Origin: Isochrysis galbana
Taxonomy: Eukaryota > Haptophyta > Isochrysidales > Isochrysidaceae
NCBI GenBank assembly: GCA_018136815.1
Contig: CM030931.1
Span: 4,408,148 to 4,472,147 of the forward strand
DNA length: 64,000 nt
Direction of reading: 5' to 3'
In this document: positions 52,397 through 62,832 of the stretch, piece after piece
Layout of the letters: each line of letters starts with the position of its first letter
How positions within the stretch are numbered: the stretch's first letter is position 1
Position numbers and translations under genes: made by a program
Notes under the pieces: generated by a model
What the model was told of the DNA's origin: nothing
Databases searched by the model: none
What the model saw: only the letters and a program-made list of their open reading frames with translations

Positions 52397-53074
52397 TTAT
52401 TTCGCACTTGTTATTGTGCGGGCTTGCGTTCCTTGGGGGGACAGATGGTCCGCACTTGATGGACGCACCTGGATTTTTGTGTGAGAAAGTTGCGTTCCAT
52501 CAGGAGCAGTGTAGTTGATGTTTTTACGGACGACAATGAGATTCTGCTCCCTCTCCTCGAGCAGACAGACGAGCTTCTCCAAAGCATGCCTTTCCAGTTT
52601 CGGCGGTCGTCTTGTTACTCCCTGATCCGTCTGCCTCTCTGCTTCAGAAGTGATGATAGGCATTCGAAAGGCAATATCACGTTGCAGTTTCCGTATACTC
52701 GCACCTTGTGGGTACGTCTTCAGCCAGGTCTGTCTGATGTATAGTGCAATGTCCTCGGCATATGGCCGTATAGACTCCGGCAAACAGGCCCAACGGTCCT
52801 CCTCTTTCGCATTCCTCTTCGCCTGCTTGATTGCCCATCTTCGTTTCTGCACCTGCTCCAAGAGCGACGGGACAACGCTCTGCTCCAAGTGGACAGCGTA
52901 ATCTTGCAGAATTTTCGTCCTCGTTCCCGGCAATGAGCGAGCTGACCTCCGACTATCTTTCGAGGTGCACAGCATGCGCTGTGTCGCGCTGCTCGAATGG
53001 GGGAAGGCGGGTGCAACCACGGCGAGTCGCGCGCGGCTGATCATCATGATGAGCATGCAGCAGTGCTCGATCAT
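52397..53074 (-). CDS. Unknown basic protein, possibly organelle-targeted
   Basis: Minus-strand frame, 225 residues from the first ATG (53074); ATGs at codons 10 and 11 (53047, 53044) are likelier starts. From codon 11 the N-terminus (ISRARLAVVAPAFPHSSSAT) is Arg/Ser/Ala-rich without acids, like a mitochondrial presequence. The body is helical and charged, with AVHLEQSVVPSLLEQVQKRR, CLPESIRPYAEDIALYIRQ and PPKLERHALEKLVCLLEERE, then DGTQLSHTKI near the end. No family recognised. No introns are needed. Confidence 0.6.
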   Translation of the reverse strand: MIEHCCMLIMMISRARLAVVAPAFPHSSSATQRMLCTSKDSRRSARSLPGTRTKILQDYAVHLEQSVVPSLLEQVQKRRWAIKQAKRNAKEEDRWACLPESIRPYAEDIALYIRQTWLKTYPQGASIRKLQRDIAFRMPIITSEAERQTDQGVTRRPPKLERHALEKLVCLLEEREQNLIVVRKNINYTAPDGTQLSHTKIQVRPSSADHLSPQGTQARTITSAK

Positions 53075-53197
53075 CCTTCTATCCTTGTAGATGCGAAAAT
53101 TATAAAGTTAGAGTTTTCTTGTCCTAGTTTAATCCTAGTGCTGAGGGACCGTGGACCGTAGCCTTGAGGGCAACGGAGCCCCTGTCCCCTGTCCCTG

Positions 53198-53290
53198 AAA
53201 TGAGGGGTGGCGAGTTACCGTTCGACCCCCCAAATTGTGGGTGCTGCTATGTTTTCATACCAACCTGGGGGGATGGGGGTGAAAAAATAA
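53198..53290 (+). repeat. Dispersed repeat, partner of 42893-42990
   Basis: See 42893. It lies about 120 bases upstream of the minus-strand gene start. Confidence 0.65.
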
Positions 53291-54470
53291 TGGATAATAG
53301 AGTAAGTTACTCGAGTAAGAGTAAGCAGTAGCAGTAATAATTGATAACGTATTGGACCTGGACCTCATTACTAATGACTAATGACTCAATACCAGTACAG
53401 GTTGCACCGCCTTCATCCTTCTTGAGGCGGCCTGCTGTCTGCTTCTGGCTTCTGGGATGGTAGCAAATGAAGGTAACTGACCTGCTATTGTCAAGCAGCC
53501 ACGTACAGTGCCACCCAGGTTGTTCCGTCATACCGTCATATGACACTTGCCATTGCATTGCCATGGAACTGAGTATGATGTCATACATCTGATATCATAT
53601 GATACTCACTCCAAACATCTACACTGATAAACCCGCCATTATCCATTATGATTATGATATAAAAATCTTCTTATACTTATACTCTGTACTTAGAATCGGA
53701 TCCAGCTCGATGACAAACCATTTCAAGCTCCCACAGCAGCACCCCTGGAGCGTCTCCACATGGCACCGCCCCCACTCCACAGCGGTGTGACACTCGTCAT
53801 CGTCATCGCCGTCGTCGCCGCCGCCATCGTTGCTGCACATCAGGTTGGCGGGGCCATGGGGGGGGGGGGGCTTAGAGCTGGGAGCGCCGGTATTTCCCGC
53901 GCCCGAACTTGTACTAGTAAAGCTAGTTGAATTGTAGCCTCTAGTCTTGTCATATTACATATGACACTCAGCAGCTCAGGTCTAGAGCAACTAATACTGA
54001 GATATCATATATGATATCATATATTATGACAGAACAACCAGGAGTGCCACAGTTCGGCCAAGTGGCAATACAACCGATGCACCATTTCGTGGCTAAGCCG
54101 CTGCGGGGTAAGTGGGGAGAGAAGAAGCCACCCCCCTTTCCTAACGATCAATCAATCAATCAACAATCAACCCACGACACTAAGCAATATGCTTTGACCC
54201 ATAAGGATTTCATCTTAATATCATGGAAGAGGAACCGAGTATCTCTTCAATCGTTCCAAAGCTCAAGACCACACTTAGCGTACTGCTAAGGCAATGGTGA
54301 GCCTCGGAAGGCTTGCACACAGGTGTACCAAGTGGGTTACCAAAGGAAAGGCTGCATGCAACCACAATGAAAAGTGTACTCCCAGAATTGTGCGGATGCT
54401 CGACTTGCCCACCTGGATCTGAGTTTTTTGAGCTAAAGGGTGGACGACGTCAAATGAGGGTGCTACATCA
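53291..54470. other. Intergenic, palindromic AT-rich pieces
   Basis: CATATGACAC, GATATCATATGATA and ATATCATATATGATATCATATA palindromes cluster at 53580-53605 and 53950-54028. A poly-G run lies at 53859-53869. Short frames on both strands show no domain. Confidence 0.4.
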
Positions 54471-55157
54471 TCAAAATCGCATCGGTCCGTGGTCAAGTGC
54501 GCCTTCATAAGTAGGCGCGTCGTCATACCATGGCCGTCTGCCGCTACGCAACTTTCCTTCCATCTCAGAAAGCGCCCCAAATCTGCGCAAGTCATGCGTC
54601 ATGGAGGGCCGCTTCACAACCATACCACCAATTTGTGTGACATCATCTGCGTAAGCATCAGCGTGGGGCGCGGTTTCCATTTGATGTTGGAACTTCCGCA
54701 AAGCAACCTCTCGTTCATTGACCGGAGGTTTTATCACCCTCTGCTCCAAAGCCAGGAGTCTTTGTCTACGGACATCATCGCCCCCACCCATTTTCAGTGT
54801 GAGATGCTCCGGTCGTGCCTCCGATGGCTGCATCTTGCTCTTCTGCCTTTCCCGGTGATCAAGGCTGTGGGCACCAGATCCCTGGCTGTGGCTGCGCGAG
54901 GCTCTGCTCCTGTTCGTCGTGGCCGTGCTGCTGCTTGTGCTCCTCCGCAGGAGGTGCTTGGAAGGCCAGGCGCTCCCCTCACCCCGCCCACTCTCCAGGA
55001 TCGACACAACTTTGAGAAGTATCCTCTCGTCAGGAGGTGGGCTTGAGCGCACCAGCGCAGTGATGCGAGCGATCAGAGCGTCGTCATCGTCCATCCCGTC
55101 CCAGCGGTCGCCGCCCCCCAAAGGAATGAGGACCTCCCTTTTTGATTTTGAATTCAT
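54471..55157 (-). CDS. Unknown protein, 228 residues
   Basis: Minus-strand frame from the ATG at 55157 (MNSKSKREVLIPLGGGD). An acidic/helical N-terminal segment (DDDDALIARITALVR, ERILLKVVSILES) is followed by a Ser/Arg-rich middle. A more ordered C-terminal part contains RLLALEQRVIKPPVNEREVA, VTQIGGMVVKRPS and RRPWYDDAPTYEGALDHGP. Codon use is like the other genes, which supports real coding. No family recognised. Confidence 0.55.
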   Translation of the reverse strand: MNSKSKREVLIPLGGGDRWDGMDDDDALIARITALVRSSPPPDERILLKVVSILESGRGEGSAWPSKHLLRRSTSSSTATTNRSRASRSHSQGSGAHSLDHRERQKSKMQPSEARPEHLTLKMGGGDDVRRQRLLALEQRVIKPPVNEREVALRKFQHQMETAPHADAYADDVTQIGGMVVKRPSMTHDLRRFGALSEMEGKLRSGRRPWYDDAPTYEGALDHGPMRF

Positions 55158-56160
55158 ACTAAAGGATGGGGAGCCTCGTGTTCGGTATGGGTGCAATGCC
55201 TTGTAGAGATAATCTTTTCGCTACGCAGCCTACGCACAGCACTCTAAGACAAAGGGTGGGAGGGAGGCCATTGGCCATTGGTTTAAAAATAATTCGATAA
55301 GCACGGCGTGTCCATGCGCGGTATGTGGCGCTCGGCGCCCCCCGCTGCAGAACGCCCGCCGGGGTGCGGTCATTCAAATATGAATAACGTAGCTAATGTG
55401 AGATCTCTCATTGATCATAGAGAGCTCTCATACTCATAGCTCATAGCCCTGCTCATTCTCATTCTCATTCTTTCTTCTTCCACTTTCATATTCTCTCATT
55501 CTCCGCTATTGCTGTTGGCTGTTGGTTGTTGGTTTAGATTTAAAGCGTACCCACGTACCCACGGGACACGGGACGGGCCCGCCTTTCGAAATCATTTCGC
55601 GTTCGTCGTTTGTTTTTGTTATCAAGGGCCTTCCTCAACGACGTCAACACTTGCGATGATACCCTGACTACCCTGTCGGAAGAAGGACTTTGGACTTTCA
55701 GCCCTAGAGGAGGCGAGGAGGCGGATCGTGTATGGGGTCCAGAGTCCAGGCGTGGATCGCGGCATGTCGCCGCAGCCGGGGGCGAAGCAAGCGTGTTTGG
55801 GACGATTGCGAGGCAGCCGTGCGACGTGCGTGGCCGGCTTTCGAGTTCGAGAGGGCTCAATCTCTGGCACCAGCGTCCGACTCGGGAGTCGGGAGTCGGG
55901 AGCGGCTTGAGCGAGAGAGCGAACGCAGAGGAAAGGCCGGCCCCTCGTGACAAATTTGCAGGCTGTGAACGGCAGTTACTGTAGACTGTATAACTGTAAG
56001 ATTAAACTTTAAGCCCACCTCTCCTCGCGAGAAAGACTCGCGGAATTGCTAAACTGTAAAGTACTTTTCTCCGACTCTACTCCTACTCATACTCCTACAT
56101 ACCTCTCTTTTTCTGAACTCTTGGCTTGGTTCGTCGATTCATCTCTTTTTCAGGGCAAGA
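55158..56160. other. Intergenic, no gene recognised
   Basis: Between the unknown minus-strand gene and the thiolase. Open frames on both strands at 55610-55980 lack a domain and are not called. Confidence 0.4.
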
Positions 56161-56266
56161 CGGGACGGACGCCCGTCTGCCACCCCGCCCCCCTCCTCTC
56201 CCCCCTCGCCCCCCTCTTCCTCGCCCCTCTTCCTCGCCCCCGCCCCCTCTCTCGTGCTCACAGGCG
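56160..56266 (+). promoter_or_regulatory. CT-rich leader of the thiolase gene
   Basis: Dense C/T tract (CCCCTC.. repeats) from about 56180 to 56255, directly before the ATG at 56267; same pattern as other genes here. Confidence 0.4.
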
Positions 56267-57520
56267 ATGTGGCGATTTCTCCTGCCCACCCGTCCCAGCG
56301 GCGCACTGCTCCGATGGCACTTGCACTCACGCCGCTTCTCGACCCATATGCGTGAGCCTGTCTGCATTGTCGGCGCTGCCAGGACACCGCTCGGGGGATT
56401 CAATGGCTCGCTCGCATCCCTCTCTGCGCCGCAGCTGGGCGCTGCTGCAATTATCGGCGCACTCGCAAAGGCCGGTGTCGCAAAGGAGGCTGTCGAGCAG
56501 TGCTGGATGGGCAACGTAGTCAGTGCAGGCGTCGGACAGGCGCCAGCTCGCCAAGCCGCACGCGCTGCCGGTCTGGCAGATTCCACATGCTGCACTACCG
56601 TGAACAAGGTATGCTCCTCTGGCATGAAGGCGATCGTTCTGGGCGCTCAGCAGATAATGCTAGGACAAACGGAAGTCGTAGTTGCCGGCGGCATGGAATC
56701 TATGTCGAACATCCCGTATTACGCCCCGAAGGTGCGCTTTGGGGCACGCATGGGTAACGCGACCATGGTTGACGGGATGATTCACGATGGGCTCTGGGAT
56801 CCGTACGGCAATTGTCACATGGGCACATACGCCGAGCTCTGTGCAGAGACCCATGGCATCACCAAGGACATGCAAGACGCGCATGCGGATGAGTCATATA
56901 ACCGTGCACGTAGCGCTAGCTTTGAGGACGAAGTGGTGCCTGTCACTGTTAAGTCCCGCAAAGGTGAGACGATCATAAGCCTAGATGACGAGATTGCGCA
57001 GCCCCCTAAGCCAGCATCGAGCGCGACACCCGCTTTCAAGCGCGACGGCGGCACAGTCACCGCTGCAAACGCATCGACTATCTCGGACGGTGCAGCGGCG
57101 CTCGTCCTCATGTCCCGTGCAGCAGCAAAGGCACATGGAGCGACCGTCTTGGCGACAATTCGAGGCTTCGGTGATGCTGAACAAGAGCCAGAGTGGTTCA
57201 CAACGGCCCCGTCTGCGGCGATTCCCCGCGCACTTGCCAACGCAGGCCTCAGCGGCGTGTCTTCCGTCGATTTCTTCGAAATCAACGAGGCGTTCTCTGT
57301 CGTATCCTTGGCAAATAACAAGCTCCTTGGACTCGATCCAAACAAAGTGAATATCCGAGGAGGTGCTGTTGCTCTTGGCCACCCTATTGGGGCGTCCGGG
57401 GCAAGGATTGTTGTAACTCTACTCTCAGTGCTCAGGGATAAAGGAGGGAAGATCGGCGTCGCAGGTATCTGCAACGGAGGGGGAGGTGCCTCAGCAATTG
57501 TCATCGAGGCTGAGAAGTAG
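56267..57520 (+). CDS. Acetyl-CoA C-acetyltransferase (thiolase), probably mitochondrial
   Basis: One frame, 417 residues; bacterial and mitochondrial acetyl-CoA acetyltransferases have about 390 plus a presequence. It condenses two acetyl-CoA to acetoacetyl-CoA or the reverse. The N-terminus (MWRFLLPTRPSGALLRWHLH, then SRRFSTHM) is an Arg-rich mitochondrial-type presequence. The mature part starts EPVCIVGAARTPLGGFNGSL. The nucleophile Cys lies in NKVCSSGMKAI (about 116), the catalytic His in ALGHPIGASGAR (about 371) and the second Cys in GICNGGGGASA (about 402). DPYGNCHMGTYAE and FEINEAFSVV are typical. Compared with the family, about five residues are missing before FEDEVVPV, and the loop at EIAQPPKPASSATPAF is slightly short; both are in surface regions and the catalytic residues are intact. 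Confidence 0.95.
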   Translation: MWRFLLPTRPSGALLRWHLHSRRFSTHMREPVCIVGAARTPLGGFNGSLASLSAPQLGAAAIIGALAKAGVAKEAVEQCWMGNVVSAGVGQAPARQAARAAGLADSTCCTTVNKVCSSGMKAIVLGAQQIMLGQTEVVVAGGMESMSNIPYYAPKVRFGARMGNATMVDGMIHDGLWDPYGNCHMGTYAELCAETHGITKDMQDAHADESYNRARSASFEDEVVPVTVKSRKGETIISLDDEIAQPPKPASSATPAFKRDGGTVTAANASTISDGAAALVLMSRAAAKAHGATVLATIRGFGDAEQEPEWFTTAPSAAIPRALANAGLSGVSSVDFFEINEAFSVVSLANNKLLGLDPNKVNIRGGAVALGHPIGASGARIVVTLLSVLRDKGGKIGVAGICNGGGGASAIVIEAEK

Positions 57521-58272
57521 TGATGTGGCGCAGTGAAAGTTGTTGAGAGTGTGAGGGCTTGCGATCCCCATGGCCCTCTTCTCTTGCGCCAAATGGCTTG
57601 GTGATGGCGAGTGTGAGAAATCGAAATGGGCGAGAAACTGGAACGGAGGCGATGTGCATAGCCACAGCTACTCCTATTTCGTTTCCACCTTCAACTTCAT
57701 TGATCGAGTGTGCACTCGTGCGAACTCCTCCGGAAGATGCCTTTAGCCGTAGCTGTAGGAAGCCGTTATGTGCACGTTTAATGAAAACGGCATCTACCTC
57801 ATAAAAATTGCTGATTCGATCGTGGAGACGAGGACGACTTGATTGGCATGTGCAGATGCACGTTGGGCTCTTGGTTGGATTGGCGGTGCGCAACATTTCC
57901 ACCCCCCTCGTGGCAGGCGCTAGAGATTATCTGCTGCTTACATAGGAGGGTGACACCCTGAAATGATATTTCAGAGGTTGCAGGTGTCGTTCCACATGAG
58001 CTAGCGAGTCTTCTTGTCGGGTCGGTTAATGAGCCTCTGTCCTCTGTGCTGGATTGATTGTCATGGAGGTGAAACGGGCTTTCCGTTCCGTCAAAAGAGG
58101 GCCAGGTGATTTTTTTGTCATCCATTTACGCTTGTTTTCTTTTTAGGTAGCCACATTAATATTAGTATTAAGAAGATGAGTACAAAGCTAATCACGCTCC
58201 CCACCCCCCTCGCCCCTCTCAACGCGCGGTAACTCCCAGCTACGCGGGCTGAGTTTTCATCTTCTTCGTCTT
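57521..58272. other. Intergenic, no gene recognised
   Basis: Thiolase 3' UTR and spacer. No repeat noticed before the GC-rich element at 58273. Confidence 0.4.
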
Positions 58273-58620
58273 CAACTAAGTTTATACTTGGTTGACCCAT
58301 GGGGGGGCACGAGCCCCCCCTCTCTCCACTCCTCCCCTGCCATGGGGGAGGAACCACCCATCCTCGTGGCATGCCTGATGGCTTGCCAGGAGGCCACTGC
58401 CCTACTGACCCACTCCCTTCCCCACAGGCTCGCCCCATTCGCCCATCCTGGCCCCTCGTGACCAGCCCATCGCTCCAACCCCCCCTCCCCCCCCTGGTCG
58501 ACAGGCAGACAGGTGCAGATTGGGGGCCCCAGAGGCTCAGGAGCGCCAGCGAGGGAGAGGCAGAGGAGGCCAGGGCCCAGTCCCAGCCTCCTCTGCCCTC
58601 AGAGCTGGCCTCCAGGCGGG
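58273..58620 (+). mobile_element. GC-rich dispersed element, 5' part (copy 4)
   Basis: Starts CAACTAAGTTTATACTTGG and follows the 25.7 kb copy closely (GATGGCTTGCCAGGAGGCCA, GGTCGACAGGCAGACAGGTG, AGGAGCGCCAGCGAGGG). It breaks off at a run of about 20 G (58618-58637); the rest of the element is missing. Confidence 0.75.
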
Positions 58621-58637
58621 GGGGGGGGGGGGGGGGG

Positions 58638-59583
58638 ACGCGCGGGAAATAGTAGACGGGAAAGGGGGCGGAAACTCAAGGGAGCACTCGGGGGAAAGGC
58701 GGGAGGGAGTTGGGGCGCGACGGACGAGGGGAGTCGCGCGGGGGAACCTAATCGGGGCGTATAGGGAGAGGCAAGTGTACAAGGCCCCTTCCTTACCCGC
58801 AACAGGGTGACTAGTAGGCGTGTAGCCCGGAATCTTCAGATTTTTTTTTAGTTATGTAACCGTGAATCTTCAAGAGGTTTTTATCTCCTCTTCTCCCTCT
58901 CTCTTGGGCCCGGGGCCGGGGAGGAGGGGAGAGGGGAACAAGGGAACGGTGGGCCGGAAGTGTCACGTGCAATGTGCAATAGTTGAGGACAGAATAGAGA
59001 GAAGGGTAAAGAAGGTCGGCCACGCCGGTTTCGCCCGCCTTTTTGCTAGCCCCCGCTTGCTAGCCTTGCCGCCACCGCACAAGCAAGCGGAGCCACTTGC
59101 GCGCGCACTTGGCGCCCACCGTACCGCCAATTTAGCTACCCCAGCTATAATCTTGCCAGCGCCAGCTATAAGAATAAGAGGTAGATGATTGCGCTCAAAG
59201 CAGGTATACGCAAGAAAATATAGGATGGATACGATAATTATACACATCTCAAAAATCAGTTGGGCGGGGAATCTCGCAATGGATTCTCCATCTACACAAC
59301 GCGCTGAAAATGGGTCAACATACATCGAATTCCTTACACCAAAAGGCATTTCACCGACGGAAAATTCGCAGATCCCTTTGATGGTAGAGGAACTCCGGGT
59401 CGAAACGTGGTCACTGCCTCTACGTACGTATCTGAGCGAATCTCCTTGAGGTGAACTGGAGACTCCTACTGGAGACTCCTAGCATTCCCCCTGCGTCAAT
59501 CGCCCAGACAATCTACCATGCAAACCTTCCTAGATTTTTGGACAAGACAACCAAAGAGCTACAGGGATCGAGCTTCGGCATAA
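58638..59583. other. Intergenic, no gene recognised
   Basis: G/A-rich to 58950, then more balanced sequence. A duplicated CTGGAGACTCCTA lies at 59457-59479. No coding signal that I trust. Confidence 0.4.
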
Positions 59584-61043
59584 TCAGTTTCTCTCAATCG
59601 GCGGCTCGAATTCCTGGTACTCCATGTCGGCACGGCATGTGAACCACATGCCGATGACATATCGCGTGCCTGCTGTTACGCGTCGGGGTTGGTGAAGATT
59701 CTCAAGTCCGCCAGTAAAATGGATCAACCGCCCGGCAAGTGGCTCCACCGCAACATCGCGCTCTTCATCCAGCCAAACGAATTCTCCACCTGCAAAGTCC
59801 GGCTGTTCATGATTCCCGTAATTGCAACCGTCCACGGAACGATCAGATGGAGATGACTTGCAATGTGAGTTCAGGTAGAGCAACGCCGAAAAATCGTATG
59901 AAGCGCGATTAGCTTTATCTACATGGGGATTCCAGTACGCGTGCTTCGGGTCGACGTCCATTCCATCGCGAGGGACACGTTCGTCCGCCCAAATTCGCGT
60001 CATGAGCGACCCGGCAATGTACAAGGGTCCAGCTGCGTGGTCATATTCGATGGTCGTACGCACACGTCGAATCACGTCCCAAAAGATTCTGTAGCCATCT
60101 TCTCCTAGCTGCTTCCTTACGCCCCCTGCCTCAGGAGCAATCGATGTCTGGGCGCCTTGGTGGAAGAGGCCACGCATCGCGCGGTCCATGGCGCCGATCA
60201 GCAATCGTGATTCTGTGGCATTGATGAACCCGTCCCTCATCCAACGAGAACAACCGACAGGCATCACGCTAGAATTCTTTGGCCGAACACTCGGCGTGCA
60301 CCTTGCTTGCGACACGTCCAGCTCATATAGTGTTGGGATGCATTCGACCTCCCATCGCAAAGGCTCCTCGTGAAATTGATCTGATGGGACGACGACACCC
60401 GGCTTGGCCACCCTCACCACGGCAGAAATGCGTGCCGCCTGGGCATTGAGAGCTAAGCGCTGGTCTTCTGTGCTTGCATGCCATGTTGTGAGTCTGGATG
60501 GCTTAAAAGCGGTATGTGGCTGATCAGCATTCCTTTGCGTCTCCTTTGCAATAGGATGACCCCTCAATCGGCTGGCCGCAGCGCGTACAAGTCTCTCACT
60601 CTCCATCGGAAAGCCTCGCCCAGATCGGTGCGAACCATCCGGATTGCTATCTGTTTCCAAAGTGCCCAGCATCTCGGAAGAGACTGTGGGTGGCAACCCA
60701 TCTGAGCGACAAGAGGAAGCTTTTTCTCGCCCCGCCGCAAAGGATTCTGGGTCTACATGATCTTGGGCTGCCATAAGGGCGATCGAGTGAAGCTTCTGCG
60801 CCTGTAACCTAACTTGCTCCACACACCTGCGCAAAAGGGGGCCATCGTAACGATGGGCAAGCCAAGCCGTCTTGGAATGGCTGGAGGGGTATACGCAGCA
60901 TGCGAGGGGCCGCACCGTGAGAGCGCATCGGCGAGACTCTCTCTAGAACCACGCGCGATCAGCGCATTCAGATCCTCATCGCGTGTTGGGCAGCCGATAG
61001 CCGCCGGAAGCAGCAGGGCCACCGCGATGGGGCGTCCGGGCAT
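59584..61043 (-). CDS. OGFOD3-like 2-oxoglutarate/Fe(II) oxygenase
   Basis: Two exons on the minus strand, 61043-60916 and 60826-59584, joined CG|G across an 89-base GT-AG intron; 456 residues. Residues 1-20 (MPGRPIAVALLLPAAIGC) form a signal sequence or anchor. Residues 45-190 are poorly ordered. The C-terminal 180 residues match the prolyl-4-hydroxylase alpha-like domain of OGFOD3: MRDGFINATESRLLI, TTIEYDHAAGPLYIAGSL, the first metal ligands in WNPHVDKAN (His and Asp, about 343-345) with SYDFSALLYLNS, then DFAGGEFVWLD, GRLIHFTGG, the distal His in ENLHQPRRV (about 418) and the oxoglutarate-binding Arg in GTRYVIGMWFTC. The substrate is unknown even for the human protein. It acts probably in the secretory pathway. 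It lies beside a strong inverted repeat in its promoter region. Confidence 0.88.
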
Positions 61044-61090
61044 GCCGGACGACAACGGCGAGGGCAAAAAGGGGGGGAAGGGGGGACGAC

Positions 61091-61156
61091 AGAGAGACGT
61101 GTGAGAGAGAGGTGAGTACTCCTAGTAGTGGAGTACTATGTCTCACACGTCTCTCT
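61091..61156. repeat. Inverted repeat upstream of the OGFOD3-like gene
   Basis: AGAGAGACGTGTGAGA (61091-61106) and its exact reverse complement (61141-61156) enclose a second pair, AGTACTCC (61115-61122) and GGAGTACT (61130-61137). The pair can form a nested hairpin 48 bases ahead of the ATG on the minus strand. Confidence 0.85.
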
Positions 61157-61186
61157 CACCATAACTTCATAACTTCTACTACTATA

Positions 61187-61953
61187 AAAATCTTCTTAAA
61201 AATTCCCGCTACTTGTGCGACGTGAGGCAGAGTGCTTATGAACCTCCCTACTACCCAACCCTAACCCCTGTCAACCCCCTTCCCCTTCCCCAGTTCCCTC
61301 TTTAGCGGAGAAGCTGGTTCCGGGGAGGCCGTGCGCGCTGCTTCGGCCAGGAGTCGGAGAGAAGGGGGCGGGAGCCTGTGGCTTCTCCTGTGCTCTAACT
61401 TTGCTCGAGGTTCCCTCCCTTGCATCTAGTGTGATCTTACTTTGATCTACGCTGAGTTTTCTACTAGTAAAGTTTATCTATCCTAAGTGATGTTTCGTAT
61501 ATCCAAACCTCTCGCCGCTCGCCGCCTGCGGGAGGTCTTCCGATGTTTCCAGGTTGCGAAGTCTTTATCCACCACGTAAAGAGGGCTTATCATCTTCCGT
61601 ATATGTTTGTTGCTCGGGGCGTGTAGCCACATCTTCTCTCGTTGCTTTTTGAGCCTTTGGAAGAAACCGACCTTCGCCATTACTAATAGGTGGCATCTCG
61701 TAAGACTTGCTCTAAGGATCGACCTAAAACGGACCTCGGACCTACCGTCCGCGTTACCATCCATACTGAATGTTGTAAAAGTCCGTAAGGATATACCTCC
61801 ACGCCAGGATACCCAAGTATCCCGAGGAGGGGTGTGGCCTGTCTACTTGGTAGCAAAAGAGACGTTGGGCTGCTTCAGAGCCCGGCCTAAGATTAATCCC
61901 TAAAAGTCCTTCTATGAATTCGAAGATGGGCTCCGTCGCGATGCATACGGCTA
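61187..61953 (-). mobile_element. LINE 3' end, 5'-truncated copy 1
   Basis: On the minus strand it encodes (with one frameshift near 61765) EGLLGINLRPGSEAAQRLFC, WRYILTDFYNIQYG, KVGFFQRLKKQREKM and NKHIRKMI, ending DIRNIT. The 3' UTR runs to 61187 and ends in a GGGAATTTTTAAGAAGATTT-like terminus. It is cut at 61953, exactly where the tail of the second copy begins. This is a different subfamily from the 36 kb LINE. Confidence 0.8.
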
Positions 61954-61962
61954 AATGAAAAA

Positions 61963-62832
61963 AAAATCTTCTTAAAAATCCCCGCTACATACGCGGCATA
62001 AGGCAGTGTGCTTGTGTACCTCTCTACTACCCGCCTTTACCCCTATCAACCCCCTTCCCCTTCCCCAGTTCCCTCTTTGGCGGAGAAGCTGGTTCCGGGG
62101 AGGCCGCGCGCGCTGCTTCGGCCAGGAGTTGGAGAGAAGGGGGTGGGAGACTGTGGCTCCTCCTTCGCTCTAACGTCGGCTCGCATATCCTTTCATTAGG
62201 TCTTATATCTCGTAAGATCTTTTCATGCTATCCATTGAAGTTTCTACTACAGAGGTTTAGCTACCCTAATTGATGTTTCGTATATCCAGACCTCTCGCCG
62301 CCTGCAAGAGGTCCTCCGACGTTTCTAGGTTGAAATCTTTGTCCACCGTGTAAAGAGGGCGTATCATTTTTCGAATATGTTTGTTGCTCGGGGCGTGTAG
62401 CCCCATATTCTCGCGTTGTTTTTTTAGCCTCTGAAAGAAACCGACCTTCGCCGTTACTAATAGGTGGTATCTCGCAAGGACCGCTCTCAAGATAGACCTA
62501 ACGGACCTACCGTCCGCGTTGCCATATTGGATGTTGTAAAAGTCCGTCAGGATATATCTCCATGCCAAGATGCCCAAGTATCCCGAGGAGGGATGCGGCC
62601 TGTCTACCTGGTAGCAGAAAAGACGTTGGGCTGCTTCGGAGCCCGGCCTAAGGTCAATCCCTAGAAGTCCTTCTATGAATTCAAAGACGGGTTCCGTCGC
62701 GATACATTTGGCTATATGAGTGGAGCTTTCAGGGGCTATGCCGCAGAAGCGGCACGTCGGGTCGTCCGCGAATCGGTTCGCCGTGGCTATCCTCCTATGT
62801 AGGATGCGTTTAAAGTGCATGTAAGAATCCCT
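61963..62832 (-). mobile_element. LINE 3' end, 5'-truncated copy 2
   Basis: Minus-strand frame 62820-62266 is intact for 184 codons: HFKRILHRRIATANRFAD, a CCHC knuckle (CRFCG..ESSTHIAKC), the same WRYILTDFYNIQYGNADG block and DIRNIN at the end. It is about 85-90 percent similar to copy 1 by eye, including the 3' UTR. Its 5' truncation point at about 62832 abuts the Fanzor-like frame. Confidence 0.82.

Noticed and set aside
55610..55984. Overlapping frames on both strands before the thiolase
   Set aside because: Similar lengths in several frames and no domain; typical of GC-rich non-coding DNA.
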